This document shows, piece by piece, positions 34,136-43,675 of a stretch of DNA of 64,000 bases. Both the position numbers and the translations under genes were made by a program. How positions within the stretch are numbered: the first letter of the stretch is position 1; the number at the start of each line of letters is the position of its first letter. Below the pieces are notes generated by a model, which was given only the letters and a program-made list of their open reading frames with translations, did no database searches and had not been told where the DNA came from. Origin of the DNA: Planococcus maitriensis (GTDB taxonomy: Bacteria > Bacillota > Bacilli > Bacillales_A > Planococcaceae); the NCBI RefSeq assembly GCF_003289925.1, contig NZ_QLZQ01000001.1, forward strand, positions 496,001 through 560,000, written 5' to 3'.

Positions 34136-34840
34136 ATGAAAAAATTCAGTGGTCTCTTGCTCTCGGCCGTCATTCTTGGCGGCTGCGGCACCGCTGTGAC
34201 CGATTCTGCAGAAGACGATAAAGTCAACGGCACAGGCGGCACAGAAACAACCGAAACCGAAGCCGCGGAAACAGAAGCAACGGAAACAGATGTGGAATCA
34301 ACAGAAAACGCGCCGATCGAAGTGACAGACCCGACAGGCATGCAGCTCTATATGCCTGAACTCGGCCTCGTCAAGAATTTCCAGGTGGAAGAATTCAAGT
34401 TGACACGCGAAGTGCTTGAAGTCTCCGGAAACAAAGTACTCGAAGAAATCACATTCGGGGAAGCTACTACAGTCGAAGTGACGGAGTGGACAGAGTCGTC
34501 CATGAACATGCTGATCGAAACTTCTGAACTCGAAGGCGAGCGCGACATTTCAATCGAAGGTTTGGTGCCGATGGATGCGCCGGTCGTCATGATCGATGAA
34601 GCCAACAGCACAGAAGGCGAATGGATCGTCACATCGAACGGCGAAACGCTGGAAACCCAAGCGGGCACGTTCGAAGACGTATTGGTCGTCGAGCAAGTCC
34701 TGAAATCCGAATCATCCGACCAAGTAACGACGATGACGCGTTATTTCGCGCCGGGTCTTGGGTTCATCCAGGAAAAAACAGTAGTCGCTAACGGAGATGA
34801 CAAACAGGAGTCTGTTGTTGAATTGGTGAGCTACAAATAA
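34136..34840 (+). CDS. Putative lipoprotein, unknown function
   Basis: A 234-residue lipoprotein. The lipobox is LGGC with Cys17 as predicted lipid site (MKKFSGLLLSAVILGGC). A low-complexity Thr/Glu-rich linker (about 20-65) follows, then a globular domain of about 165 residues with alternating strands, ending EKTVVANGDDKQESVVELVSYK. The C-terminal part (LETQAGTFEDVLVVEQVL, TRYFAPGLGFIQEK) resembles secreted proteins in which a cofactor or sugar is not obvious. AAGGTGG precedes ATG 34136, 16 bp after the amidase stop, so the two are probably co-transcribed. In B. subtilis the small lipoprotein LytA similarly accompanies LytB and LytC, but no homology is claimed. Confidence 0.75.
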   Translation: MKKFSGLLLSAVILGGCGTAVTDSAEDDKVNGTGGTETTETEAAETEATETDVESTENAPIEVTDPTGMQLYMPELGLVKNFQVEEFKLTREVLEVSGNKVLEEITFGEATTVEVTEWTESSMNMLIETSELEGERDISIEGLVPMDAPVVMIDEANSTEGEWIVTSNGETLETQAGTFEDVLVVEQVLKSESSDQVTTMTRYFAPGLGFIQEKTVVANGDDKQESVVELVSYK

Positions 34841-34848
34841 TAACGAAG

Positions 34849-34881
34849 AACCATCCGCCTCTCTTGGTGGATGGTTTTTTT
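34849..34881 (+). terminator. Terminator after the lipoprotein gene
   Basis: ACCATCCGCC pairs with GGTGGATGGT, followed by seven T residues. Confidence 0.9.
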
Positions 34882-34899
34882 GTGGGAATGAAAGAGAAG

Positions 34900-35530
34900 A
34901 GGCTATTCAGTTTTGGCGACTGCGTTGCAGGGGCGCGCTTTCCGGAGGGGGCGTAGGATAAGGGTCATGCAGCTGATGAGACATAAATTGTGAAGTAAAT
35001 AAAAAAGAGGTAGGAAAAGCTTCCGCTTTTCGACTACGTTGCAGGGGGCTGCTTGCCGTGGGGCGGGTGTTGAGCCAACGTGCCAAAGAGCGCAGCACGT
35101 TTGTCTCGCCAGCCCGCGCGGTCCCACAGGCGTCAGCCCCCTTCCACTCCGTCTCTAGTTTTAGAAGTAAAAGAAATTTTCTTGTTCACTCAATTAAAAA
35201 TATGAAAATGCGTCATGTTTTGTAGCCTATGCCACCTTAGCTTCGAGTAGAAGCTAATAAACTCTGACCCATCCACAAGATTTATAAGTAAGCACCTGTG
35301 TACCCGGACGCCAAGTATCGGGAAGCGATTCCCCCGCTAATCGGCAAGGTATACAGAAGCAGAACTGCTTAAACACTCTTCACACAATGAAATCTTTAAG
35401 CCGGCCGGCGCCAAGGGTGAGCCGGCGCGGTAAGACAAGTGTTCTTCTTGGCTTACTGCGGGAGGCCAACCCAAAGCAAGGCGGCGACTGCTAGTGTGAA
35501 GCACCAATAGAACATCGAAACAATTCCGCA
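34900..35530 (+). repeat. Composite dispersed repeat, copy 3 (most complete)
   Basis: A truncated A-module start occurs first (34905-34952). The full A module (35010-35165) runs from AAAGCTTCCGCTTTTCGA to CCCCTTCCACTCCGTCTCTA. The linker has AAAATGCGTCATGTTTTGTAG (35208-35226) and ATCGGGAAGCGATTCCCCC. The B module (35385-35495) contains GGCGCCAAGGGTGAGCCGGC, GGTAAGAC...GGCTTACTGC and CCCAAAGCAAGGCGGCGACT. The order equals copies 1 and 4. Confidence 0.85.
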
Positions 35531-36047
35531 CGCAAACCCTCACCATTTACTCTTAAGACGAAGCAGTATCTCCCGCAAAGAATCTCCTGGACTACACAAA
35601 TAAACTTCGTTCGTTAAGAAAAAGCGCAAGAAAAGGAGATAGAAGTTAAAAAAATACTGGAAAAAACAAGATATATTTTCTTGAAACCAGACGTTTCATA
35701 AAAAAAATATTTATACCTAGTAAACTTTAAAATTTCAACTAAAAGAAAAAGGATTAATTAAATATAGGCTAAAATACCCTGTATTATTCGGAAATCGAAA
35801 TTTTTCTTTTACGAAAAGGTCCCTTCAGCACATGCGTTTTGCAGGAATATATTGTCCTATTAATCATCTTTTGTGCTTATATGATTTCTATTAAATTCCA
35901 TTAATGCAATTCACAAGAATATTCAAATAACATATTGACATAATTGTATGACTATTGTTACTATTTTATCTGTGAGGAAATACGTACATAAGTGGGAATC
36001 AGACATAGGTGAATTTCCTCGAAAAAAACATTAGGGGAGGCTACATT
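35531..36047. promoter_or_regulatory. AT-rich leader with promoter of the protease gene
   Basis: No gene is seen in these 517 bp. TTGACA (35935-35940) and TACTAT (35959-35964) with an 18-bp spacer form a good promoter for the protease. GGGGAGG (36034-36040) is its ribosome site. The rest is A/T-rich, with no further structure recognised. Confidence 0.5.
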
Positions 36048-39000
36048 GTGCAAAACGGTTCAAAGACTTGGAAAAAGTTTGTATCTGTTGCCATGATCGC
36101 AGGTTTAGTTGCAAGTAACGGTGTTATGACTGCAAGCGCTACATCTGGCGATAAAGAGAAAGCCAATGAGAAAGACCTGCAGGCAATCAACGTTCTTTCC
36201 AACGAAAAAGCGGAATTGATCAAGCAGCTTAAGAAAAAAGATAATGCTGAAATGGTTCAAAAGGATGCATTGGACCCGAACGAAGAAGTTCGCGTCATTG
36301 TTGAAATTGAAGGCCAGTCAGCGGTTGAAGTGGCATCTGCAAAAGGTGTCCAATACAAAGAGCTTGCTAAAACGGAAAAAGAGCAGATTGAAGCTCAATT
36401 AGTGAAAGCGCATGCAAACGTGAAGAAAACGATTTCTTCCAAGGGCGTTGAACTAAACTCCGAATTCGATTATACGACGGCATTCAACGGCTTCAGCGGA
36501 CAAGTGAAATACAGCGACGTCCAGAAGATCAAGGAATTGCCGAATGTTAAGAACGTATACATTGCAAATGAATACGAAAGACCGGAAGTCACTCCAGACA
36601 TGACCACGAGCCACGATTTCATCCAGTCACGCCAAGTATGGGCGGACAGCAAGTTCCAGGGTGAAGGCATGGTAGTCGCGGTCATCGATACGGGGGTTGA
36701 CCCGACTCATAAAGATTTCAACATCACGGATGAGTCGAAAGTTGATTTGTCGAAATCGGATGTTGAAGGGCTTGTTTCGAAAGACGGCTTGAAAGGCGCT
36801 TACAAAAACGTAAAAGTCCCTTACGCTTATAACTATTACGATAAAAACGATGAAATCCAAGATGACGGGCCAGGCGCTTCCATGCACGGCATGCACGTAG
36901 CAGGGACAGTCGGCGCGAACGGCGATGAAGAAAACGGCGGCATCAAAGGGGTGGCACCTGAATCCCAGATCCTGGGCATGAAAGTGTTCTCGAATGACGT
37001 CAACTTCCCATCAACGTTCTCCGATATCTACTTGGCAGCAATCGATGATGCAGTGAAACTTGGAGCGGATGTATTGAACATGAGCCTAGGTTCAACTTCT
37101 TCATTCTATGACGCTGACAGCGCAGAAGACAAAGCCATCACCAATGCTGTAAACAACGGCATCGTGGCTGCGGTATCTGCAGGTAACTCAGGGCATATCG
37201 GCTACGGCTACGATAACCCGCATTATGACAACCCGGACTACGGTTTGGTCGGATCTCCTGGGCTTAACAAAGACACGATCCAAGTCGCAGCTACAGGGAA
37301 TGTCGTCAACCACTATACGCATGAAGTGGAATTCGATGGTTTCACAGTCGAAGGATTCGGCGTAGATGATTGGACGGATTTCGAAGTTCAAGGCGATGAC
37401 ATCGAAGTTGTATCCTTGAAGGAATTGACAGGCAATCCGAATGCATTGGGTGCTGCTTCCGATTATGAAGGCATCGATGTGGAAGGCAAGGTTGTTGTCG
37501 TTGAACGCGGTGAGCATACATTCATCGATAAAACGAACTGGGCAGCAGCAGCCGGCGCAGCTGGCATCATCGTTTACAACTCTACAAGCAATGTTTTCTA
37601 CAAAGATCAGGGCGGCTGGGATATTCCGTTCATGAAGATTTCCCGTGAAGACGGTTTGGAACTTGAAGCGGCACTCGCTGAAGACGGCGAACTTGGCGCA
37701 GATGTTGAACAAACGAATGTTGAAGAAGGACCTGAAGTGGGCCGCGCGACTGACTTCACTTCATGGGGCGTAACGCCGGACCTTGAGTTCAAACCGGAAT
37801 TGTCTGCACCAGGCGGAAATATCCTGTCGACGCTTGAAAACGACAAATACGGCGTGATGAGCGGGACGTCCATGGCAGCTCCACACGTTGCGGGCGGTGC
37901 GGCACTTGTCCAGCAATACCTGAAAAACCATGACGAGTTCAAAAACCTTTCACTTGAGGAACGTACACGCCTGGCGAAAGTATTGCTTCTGAACACTGCT
38001 GACATCACGCACGGCAAATCAGGCGACACGATCTCACCTCGCCGCCAGGGCGCTGGAATGATGCAGCTTAACGGCGCTGTCACGACGCCAGTCGTCTTGA
38101 CTGAAAAAGCGACGAACGAAGCGAAAGTGAATGTCAAAGACTTCACTGAAGATTCCTTCACGTTCACATTGACAGCTGAAAACTTGACGGACAAAGAAGC
38201 GACGTATTCAGTCGACACTTCCGTGCTGGTCGATATGTTCCAGGAAGAAGGCGAAGTAACGTCCAACTTGCTGAAATCCGGCGCACTAGAAGGAGCGAAA
38301 GTAACGGCTCCGGAAACAGTGACTGTACCGGCTAACGGAACGACAGACGTAACAGTGACGATCGATATCAGCGAAGGCCAAGTGCCGGGGCTTGATAAAG
38401 ACGGCAACTCCATCACGAAAGCGCTTGAAGAAGATGTCTTCGTGGAAGGTTTCGTGAAATTGACTGCTGAAGAAGGTTCATCGAATCCTGATTTGGTCTT
38501 GCCATACATCAGCTTCTACGGCGAATGGGACCGTCCGGACATCATCGATTCCTTTGGTGTTGAAGAAAAAGATGAGCCGCATTTCTACCAGCAATACTAT
38601 GATTTATACAAGATCAAAGATGCTGATGATGGCCTTTACTACTACGACCTAGTGGAAGTTGACGGCGAGCTCGTTTATCCAGTATCTCCGAACAACGATG
38701 GCTTGAACGATAAGATCAACGGAAACATCACGCTGCTCCGTAACGCGGATGAGCTGCAAACGAATATCTTGAATGCAGAAGGCGAGAAAGTCCGTACGGT
38801 CAACATCGAGAAAGACGTCCGCAAGAACTACTTTAACGGCGGATCCGGCACATTCCTCAGCTATTCGGAAGCCCGTGCTTGGGACGGAAAAGTGAAAGGC
38901 GAAGTGGCGGCTGACGGCTTGTACGAATACGAGTACAAAGCGAAAGTCGACTACGAAGAGGCGGATTGGCAGAGCAAGTCATTGCCGGTCTACATCGACA

Positions 39001-40715
39001 CAACTGCACCGGAAGCTACTGTGACGGTGAATGAAGATGACAACACATTGGAAGTTTCCTTGTCCGATGAAGGTGTCGGCGTTGCATTCTTCTCCGTGAA
39101 CGTTGACGGCGAGCGTTTACCTGTCGAAGGATACTTCGATGCTAGTGAAACTGTCATCGATCTAGATGAGTTCGGTTTGGATGCTTCAGAAGCTGACTTG
39201 ATCGAAATCATTGCATATGACCACGCTTATAACGCTGGTTACGCAATCTCGAATGCAGATGACACTGTGAAACCAGTCATCTATGTGGATGATAATGGCC
39301 CAGCGGCTCTTGGCCTTTACGGAACGAACACTGTGCCGGTCAAAGGTTATGTAGTTGAAGAAAACTTGAAAACATTGAAAGTGAACGGCAAAGAAGTGGC
39401 ATTCACTGAAACGGATAAAGGCTTTGCGTTCGATACAACAATCGAGCTTGAAACTGGCCGCCACGATGTGAAGTTCGAAGCGACGGATTACAACGGCAAC
39501 ACGTCTTCGATCATCCGCCCAGTCTATGTGGATACAGTGAACCCGACGCTTGCAATCGACGCTCCTGGCGTTGTTGACCAAGACGAGGAATCAGTGGAAT
39601 TCGACATCACGGTAAAAGACAACTTCAACTTGGTGAAACTATCCCTTGACGGAGATGTTCTTTACAACCAGGATGTTTTTGACGAAATCACTGTAGCTGA
39701 TCCAGTAAGCAAAACAGTAACGGCGAAAGTCGACTTGGCACCAGGCCTTAACACATTCAAAGTGGTTGCTGAAGACGGCGCTGGCAACAAGGTCGAAAAA
39801 GAAGTGAAGATCGACCGTTCTGATTCTGAACTTCGCGCTGAGCGCATTTCCGGCGTAAGCCGTTATGACACAGCTGTTGAATTGAGTAAAGAAGGATGGG
39901 AGTCTTCAGACACAGTCGTCCTTGCACGTGGGGATAACTATGCTGATGCACTAGCAGGCGTACCGCTTGCGAAGAAACAAGACGCACCGCTTCTTCTGAC
40001 TCGCACAGCGAAATTGCCATCTGAAACATACGAAGAAATCAAGCGTCTAGGCGCGAAGAAAGTTCAAGTCTTGGGTGGAACAATCGCTATTTCTGATGAT
40101 GTCGTGAAGCAATTGAAATCTGACGGCATTGAAGTGGAACGTATCAGCGGGGCAAGCCGTTATGAGACAGCAGCTAAGATTGCTGAGAAATTCGGCAAAT
40201 CTGATTCTGCGATCGTCGTAAGCGGCGAGAACTTCCCGGATGCACTCAGCGTAGCAAGCTATGCAGGGTCTGAAGGCACGCCAATCCTATTGGCACGCGA
40301 AGGATCTATCCCGAATGCCACGAAAGCGGCATTGGTGAAAATGGGAGCTGAAAACAGCTTGATCATCGGTGGTACTCAAGCGATCAGCGAACAAGCGGCA
40401 TCCGAACTTCCGAATTCGTTCCGCATCAAGGGATCTAACCGTTATGAAACTTCCCTAGAAGTGGCGAAATACTTCGGCAGCCCTACTGACACAGTGTACA
40501 TTGCGACAGGCACAGCGTTTGCGGATGCTCTAGCAGGCGGCGCGCTGGCTGCGAAACATGACACTGGGGTTTACTTGGTAGGAAAATCCGTACCAGCAGA
40601 ACTTGGCGAACACTTGCAGAAGAATGGCGTCGAATACGCGAAAGTGATCGGTGGATCGCAAGCGGTATCCGATGAAATCCTCAAGCAATTGGACGAGTAC
40701 TTGAATAACAAGTAA
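36048..40715 (+). CDS. Cell-wall-anchored subtilisin-like protease (S8) with PA domain and three CWB2 repeats
   Basis: Exported 1555-residue serine protease. The GTG start is 7 bases after GGGGAGG; an earlier in-frame GTG lacks a site. The signal peptide ends near MTASA (residue 29-31). An I9-type propeptide spans about 75-175. The S8 domain holds Asp in AVIDTGVDPTHKDF (about 212), His in SMHGMHVAGT (about 280) and Ser in SGTSMAAPHV (about 606). A protease-associated (PA) insert lies at about 475-560. Fn3/Ig-like domains follow, one with a SPNNDGLND motif. Three CWB2 repeats end the protein (about 1263-1553). It is Vpr/C5a-peptidase-like in plan. Likely role: processing of surface proteins or peptide scavenging. 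Confidence 0.93.
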   Translation: MQNGSKTWKKFVSVAMIAGLVASNGVMTASATSGDKEKANEKDLQAINVLSNEKAELIKQLKKKDNAEMVQKDALDPNEEVRVIVEIEGQSAVEVASAKGVQYKELAKTEKEQIEAQLVKAHANVKKTISSKGVELNSEFDYTTAFNGFSGQVKYSDVQKIKELPNVKNVYIANEYERPEVTPDMTTSHDFIQSRQVWADSKFQGEGMVVAVIDTGVDPTHKDFNITDESKVDLSKSDVEGLVSKDGLKGAYKNVKVPYAYNYYDKNDEIQDDGPGASMHGMHVAGTVGANGDEENGGIKGVAPESQILGMKVFSNDVNFPSTFSDIYLAAIDDAVKLGADVLNMSLGSTSSFYDADSAEDKAITNAVNNGIVAAVSAGNSGHIGYGYDNPHYDNPDYGLVGSPGLNKDTIQVAATGNVVNHYTHEVEFDGFTVEGFGVDDWTDFEVQGDDIEVVSLKELTGNPNALGAASDYEGIDVEGKVVVVERGEHTFIDKTNWAAAAGAAGIIVYNSTSNVFYKDQGGWDIPFMKISREDGLELEAALAEDGELGADVEQTNVEEGPEVGRATDFTSWGVTPDLEFKPELSAPGGNILSTLENDKYGVMSGTSMAAPHVAGGAALVQQYLKNHDEFKNLSLEERTRLAKVLLLNTADITHGKSGDTISPRRQGAGMMQLNGAVTTPVVLTEKATNEAKVNVKDFTEDSFTFTLTAENLTDKEATYSVDTSVLVDMFQEEGEVTSNLLKSGALEGAKVTAPETVTVPANGTTDVTVTIDISEGQVPGLDKDGNSITKALEEDVFVEGFVKLTAEEGSSNPDLVLPYISFYGEWDRPDIIDSFGVEEKDEPHFYQQYYDLYKIKDADDGLYYYDLVEVDGELVYPVSPNNDGLNDKINGNITLLRNADELQTNILNAEGEKVRTVNIEKDVRKNYFNGGSGTFLSYSEARAWDGKVKGEVAADGLYEYEYKAKVDYEEADWQSKSLPVYIDTTAPEATVTVNEDDNTLEVSLSDEGVGVAFFSVNVDGERLPVEGYFDASETVIDLDEFGLDASEADLIEIIAYDHAYNAGYAISNADDTVKPVIYVDDNGPAALGLYGTNTVPVKGYVVEENLKTLKVNGKEVAFTETDKGFAFDTTIELETGRHDVKFEATDYNGNTSSIIRPVYVDTVNPTLAIDAPGVVDQDEESVEFDITVKDNFNLVKLSLDGDVLYNQDVFDEITVADPVSKTVTAKVDLAPGLNTFKVVAEDGAGNKVEKEVKIDRSDSELRAERISGVSRYDTAVELSKEGWESSDTVVLARGDNYADALAGVPLAKKQDAPLLLTRTAKLPSETYEEIKRLGAKKVQVLGGTIAISDDVVKQLKSDGIEVERISGASRYETAAKIAEKFGKSDSAIVVSGENFPDALSVASYAGSEGTPILLAREGSIPNATKAALVKMGAENSLIIGGTQAISEQAASELPNSFRIKGSNRYETSLEVAKYFGSPTDTVYIATGTAFADALAGGALAAKHDTGVYLVGKSVPAELGEHLQKNGVEYAKVIGGSQAVSDEILKQLDEYLNNK

Positions 40716-40723
40716 GATTTATG

Positions 40724-40755
40724 AAAGCGGAGTGCCTGAGGGCGCTCCGCTTTTG
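40724..40755 (+). terminator. Terminator of the protease gene
   Basis: AAAGCGGAGTGCC pairs with GGCGCTCCGCTTTT. Confidence 0.85.
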
Positions 40756-41078
40756 TGTTGTAGTCTGATTTAAAGGGAAATTAGTACCTCTATTATAATA
40801 ATAGTAGAAACTCATCATACGGGGAGAATGAGATAGAGTTTTAACCGATTTCAGATGCACAAAGAACTAATTTAAATTACCTTTATATGGTATTAATTCA
40901 AATCATTTAATACAAACAGAAAAAATGTAAACGTTTTCAAAAATTTTATCATAATTTTACTTACCTTCGAAATCTTTTGTAGTATTATGGGTAATAGGGA
41001 CAAACGTCTTCATACATAGTCAGAAAGATACATCCCTGAGAGACGTTCGTCAAAAAAAATTGATAGGATGGTGTAGAA
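40756..41078. other. Leader of the 5'-nucleotidase gene
   Basis: No gene is seen. The stretch contains the cre-like site at 40926-40939 and a probable -10 TATTAT near 40983-40988, the -35 being unclear. The RNA leader would start near 40995 and contains GATAGGATGG (41063-41072) as ribosome site. GGGACAAACGTC and GAGACGTTCGTC in the leader (41000-41050) could pair into a hairpin. Confidence 0.45.
40926..40939. promoter_or_regulatory. CcpA cre site
   Basis: TGTAAACGTTTTCA fits the catabolite-response-element consensus TGWAANCGNTNWCA at every position. It lies upstream of the probable promoter of the CWB2 5'-nucleotidase gene and suggests control of this scavenging enzyme by carbon status. Confidence 0.6.
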
Positions 41079-43544
41079 ATGCCGAAAAAGATTTTCACTT
41101 CTGTAATGGCGACGACATTGGCTTTGACAGTCGTCGGAATCTACGATTCGCAAAAAGCGGAGGCAGCTGAAGGCGATTTCGAGTTAACGATCATGCACAC
41201 GAATGACACGCACGCGAACCTGGACAACGCGCCAAAACGCGCAAGCTTGATCAATCAGCTTCGCGCGGCGAACCCGAACAACCTATTGCTTGATGCAGGG
41301 GACGTCTTCTCGGGCACATTGTATTTCAACACATCACAAGGGGAAGCGGATTTGGCATTGATGAATCACATGGGTTATGACGCCATGGTATTCGGTAACC
41401 ATGAGTTCGATCTTGGTTCGAGTGAAGAAGGGCACGCTGCACTTGGTGAATTCGTCGGAAATGCAGATTTCCCGATGCTTGGGGCGAATATTGATTTTTC
41501 TGGAGATACTACAATGTCACCGCTTGTAGCGGATGAAGCGTTTACGAAAACGGCTGCTAACGGACAAATCTACAGTGGCGTCGTGAAAGAAGTGGACGGC
41601 GAGGAAGTCGGGATCTTCGGTTTGACGACTGCTGAAACCGCGGACATTTCCAGTCCTGGCAATGTTGAATTCACTGATTATCTTGAAGCGGCAGAAGAGG
41701 CTGTAACATGGTTTGAGGGGCAGGAAGTCAACAAGATCATCGCATTGACGCATATCGGCTACGATGACAACGCAGCAGTCGACAACGACCGTACGCTAGC
41801 TGCAGAAGTTGAGGGCATCGATGTCATCGTCGGCGGGCATACGCATACGAAACTATTGCCACCGCAGCAAGTCGAAGATACAGTGATTGTCCAAGCGAAT
41901 GAATACAATAAATTCCTCGGCCAACTGGACGTAACTTTCGATGAAGCTGGAAACGTGACAGATTTTGCCGGCGAACATCATGAAGTTGCACTTGCAGAAG
42001 AAGATGCTGAGGCAGCAGCTATTCTTGCGCCGTATAAAGAAGAAGTGGATGCATTGAAAGACACGGAAATCGGTGTTGAAGCGAATGTCTTCTTGAACGG
42101 CACGCGCGGAGAGTTTGGGGTCCGTGCAAGCGAAACGAACCTTGGGAACTTCATCACGGATGGCATGCTCGCAAAAGCGAAGCAAATCAACCCTGATACG
42201 ACAATCGCGCTTCAAAACGGCGGCGGCATCCGTGAGTCTATCGACGAAGGGCCGATCACTTATGGTGAAGTCTTGACAGTTATGCCATTCGGCAACGCTT
42301 TGGCAATCATGGAAGTCACTGGCCAGGAAATCAAAGACGCGCTTGAGCACAGTGTCCGAGAATACCCGAAAGAAAACGGCGGGTTCCTTCACGTGTCCGG
42401 CATGTTCTTCAACTATGACGGCAAAGCGCCAGCCGGCGACCGCGTCTTGTCTGTCTTCGTAGACAATGGAGAGTATTACGGCGAGTTGGACCTTGAAGAA
42501 ACCTACACAGTCGCAACAAACTCCTTCACCGCTAAAGGCGGCGACGGCTATGACATGTTCGGAAAAGCTTACGAAGAAGGCCGTGTCACTGAGCCAGGAT
42601 TCACGGACTGGGAAATGTTCGAAGAGCACGCGCAATCATTTGCTGACGAGGGCGTAGAGCCTTACGAAGAGCGCCGCATCAACCAAGTGCGCTTGTCCGG
42701 TGAAAACCGCTACGACACAGCGATTGCCGTATCGAAACAAGGATGGGATTCTGCGGATACTGTAGTCATCGCTCGCGGCGACCAGTATGCAGATGCATTG
42801 ACAGCAGCGCCATTGGCTGACCAGGAAGATGCGCCAGTGCTATTGACTCGTTCAGGTTCATTGCCGGCAACGGTAGCGGAAGAAATCGAACGTTTGGGTG
42901 CAACGAAAGCGATCGTACTGGGCGGTAACTTAGCTGTCTCAGAAGATGTTGCTGACCAATTGGGCGATTTGGGCTTGGAAGTAGATAGAGTCGGCGGGAA
43001 AACACGCTACGATACAGCTGTAGCGATTGCCGATGAATTGGAAACGGATGCTACTGATGCAGTTGTGGTAAGCGGAATGGACTTCCCGGATGCATTGTCA
43101 GCGGGATCTTACGCAGCGGTTAACGACAAGCCGATCTTATTGACACGCCCGGATAGCGTCCCGGCTGTCATTGAGGCAGAGCTTGAAGGATACGAAACGA
43201 CTACTGTAATCGGCGGAACTTTGGCTGTTTCCGAAGATGTAGCGGACTCATTGCCGAATGCTACACGTGTCAGCGGCGCAAACCGTTACTTGACTTCACT
43301 CGCTGTAGCGGAACAATTGTTTGAAAATGCTGTAGAAGGCTTGGCTGCAAACGGCCAGAACTTCCCGGATGCTTTGACTGGAAACGTTCTTGCGGCAGCT
43401 TATGACGCGCCGATGCTTCTTGTGAAACAAGACAGCGTCAATGAAGCCGTTGAAACAAGAGCCCATTACTATGGCACAGTATTCACGACAGGCGGAACTT
43501 TGGCAGTATCTCCAGAAGTCGTGAAAGCTTTGCACGAAGAGTAA
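41079..43544 (+). CDS. Wall-anchored 5'-nucleotidase with three CWB2 repeats
   Basis: Exported UshA/YfkN-type 5'-nucleotidase (821 aa) that should release phosphate and nucleosides from extracellular nucleotides. The signal peptide ends near QKAEAAE (residue 31). The metallophosphatase domain has IMHTNDTHANLDN, LLDAGDVFSG, VFGNHEFDLG, LTHIGYDDN and GGHTHT, all metal-site motifs (about 35-275). The 5'-nucleotidase C-terminal domain (about 310-520) has NLGNFITDGM, ALQNGGGIRESI and the NSFTAKGGDGYDMF substrate loop. Three CWB2 repeats lie at about 536-820. A cre-like site is upstream. Specificity within the family (nucleotides versus 2',3'-cyclic nucleotides or UDP-sugars) is not decided. Confidence 0.92.
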   Translation: MPKKIFTSVMATTLALTVVGIYDSQKAEAAEGDFELTIMHTNDTHANLDNAPKRASLINQLRAANPNNLLLDAGDVFSGTLYFNTSQGEADLALMNHMGYDAMVFGNHEFDLGSSEEGHAALGEFVGNADFPMLGANIDFSGDTTMSPLVADEAFTKTAANGQIYSGVVKEVDGEEVGIFGLTTAETADISSPGNVEFTDYLEAAEEAVTWFEGQEVNKIIALTHIGYDDNAAVDNDRTLAAEVEGIDVIVGGHTHTKLLPPQQVEDTVIVQANEYNKFLGQLDVTFDEAGNVTDFAGEHHEVALAEEDAEAAAILAPYKEEVDALKDTEIGVEANVFLNGTRGEFGVRASETNLGNFITDGMLAKAKQINPDTTIALQNGGGIRESIDEGPITYGEVLTVMPFGNALAIMEVTGQEIKDALEHSVREYPKENGGFLHVSGMFFNYDGKAPAGDRVLSVFVDNGEYYGELDLEETYTVATNSFTAKGGDGYDMFGKAYEEGRVTEPGFTDWEMFEEHAQSFADEGVEPYEERRINQVRLSGENRYDTAIAVSKQGWDSADTVVIARGDQYADALTAAPLADQEDAPVLLTRSGSLPATVAEEIERLGATKAIVLGGNLAVSEDVADQLGDLGLEVDRVGGKTRYDTAVAIADELETDATDAVVVSGMDFPDALSAGSYAAVNDKPILLTRPDSVPAVIEAELEGYETTTVIGGTLAVSEDVADSLPNATRVSGANRYLTSLAVAEQLFENAVEGLAANGQNFPDALTGNVLAAAYDAPMLLVKQDSVNEAVETRAHYYGTVFTTGGTLAVSPEVVKALHEE

Positions 43545-43573
43545 ATTACGGTTCATCACCACGCTTTAACTGA

Positions 43574-43616
43574 ATGCTGCTGGGAACGATAAAGTTCCCA
43601 GCGGCATTTTCTTTTC
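43574..43616 (+). terminator. Terminator of the 5'-nucleotidase gene
   Basis: GCTGGGAAC-gataaa-GTTCCCAGC, within a longer ATGC...GCAT arm, is followed by TTTTCTTTT. Confidence 0.85.
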
Positions 43617-43628
43617 GGCCCGATTCAC

Positions 43629-43667
43629 GAAAAAGGAGCTCCCATTATAGATGGAAGCTCCGTTTTT
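43629..43667 (-). terminator. Terminator of the reverse-strand unknown gene
   Basis: On the reverse strand GGAGCTTCCATC pairs with GATGGGAGCTCC in part (GGAGCT/AGCTCC core), followed by TTTTT. It lies just beyond the stop at 43676. Confidence 0.6.
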
Positions 43668-43675
43668 ACTTTCAT

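Noticed and set aside
36048-40715. S-layer protein
   Set aside because: It is large and wall-anchored, but the Asp/His/Ser triad, PA insert and propeptide show that it is a protease.
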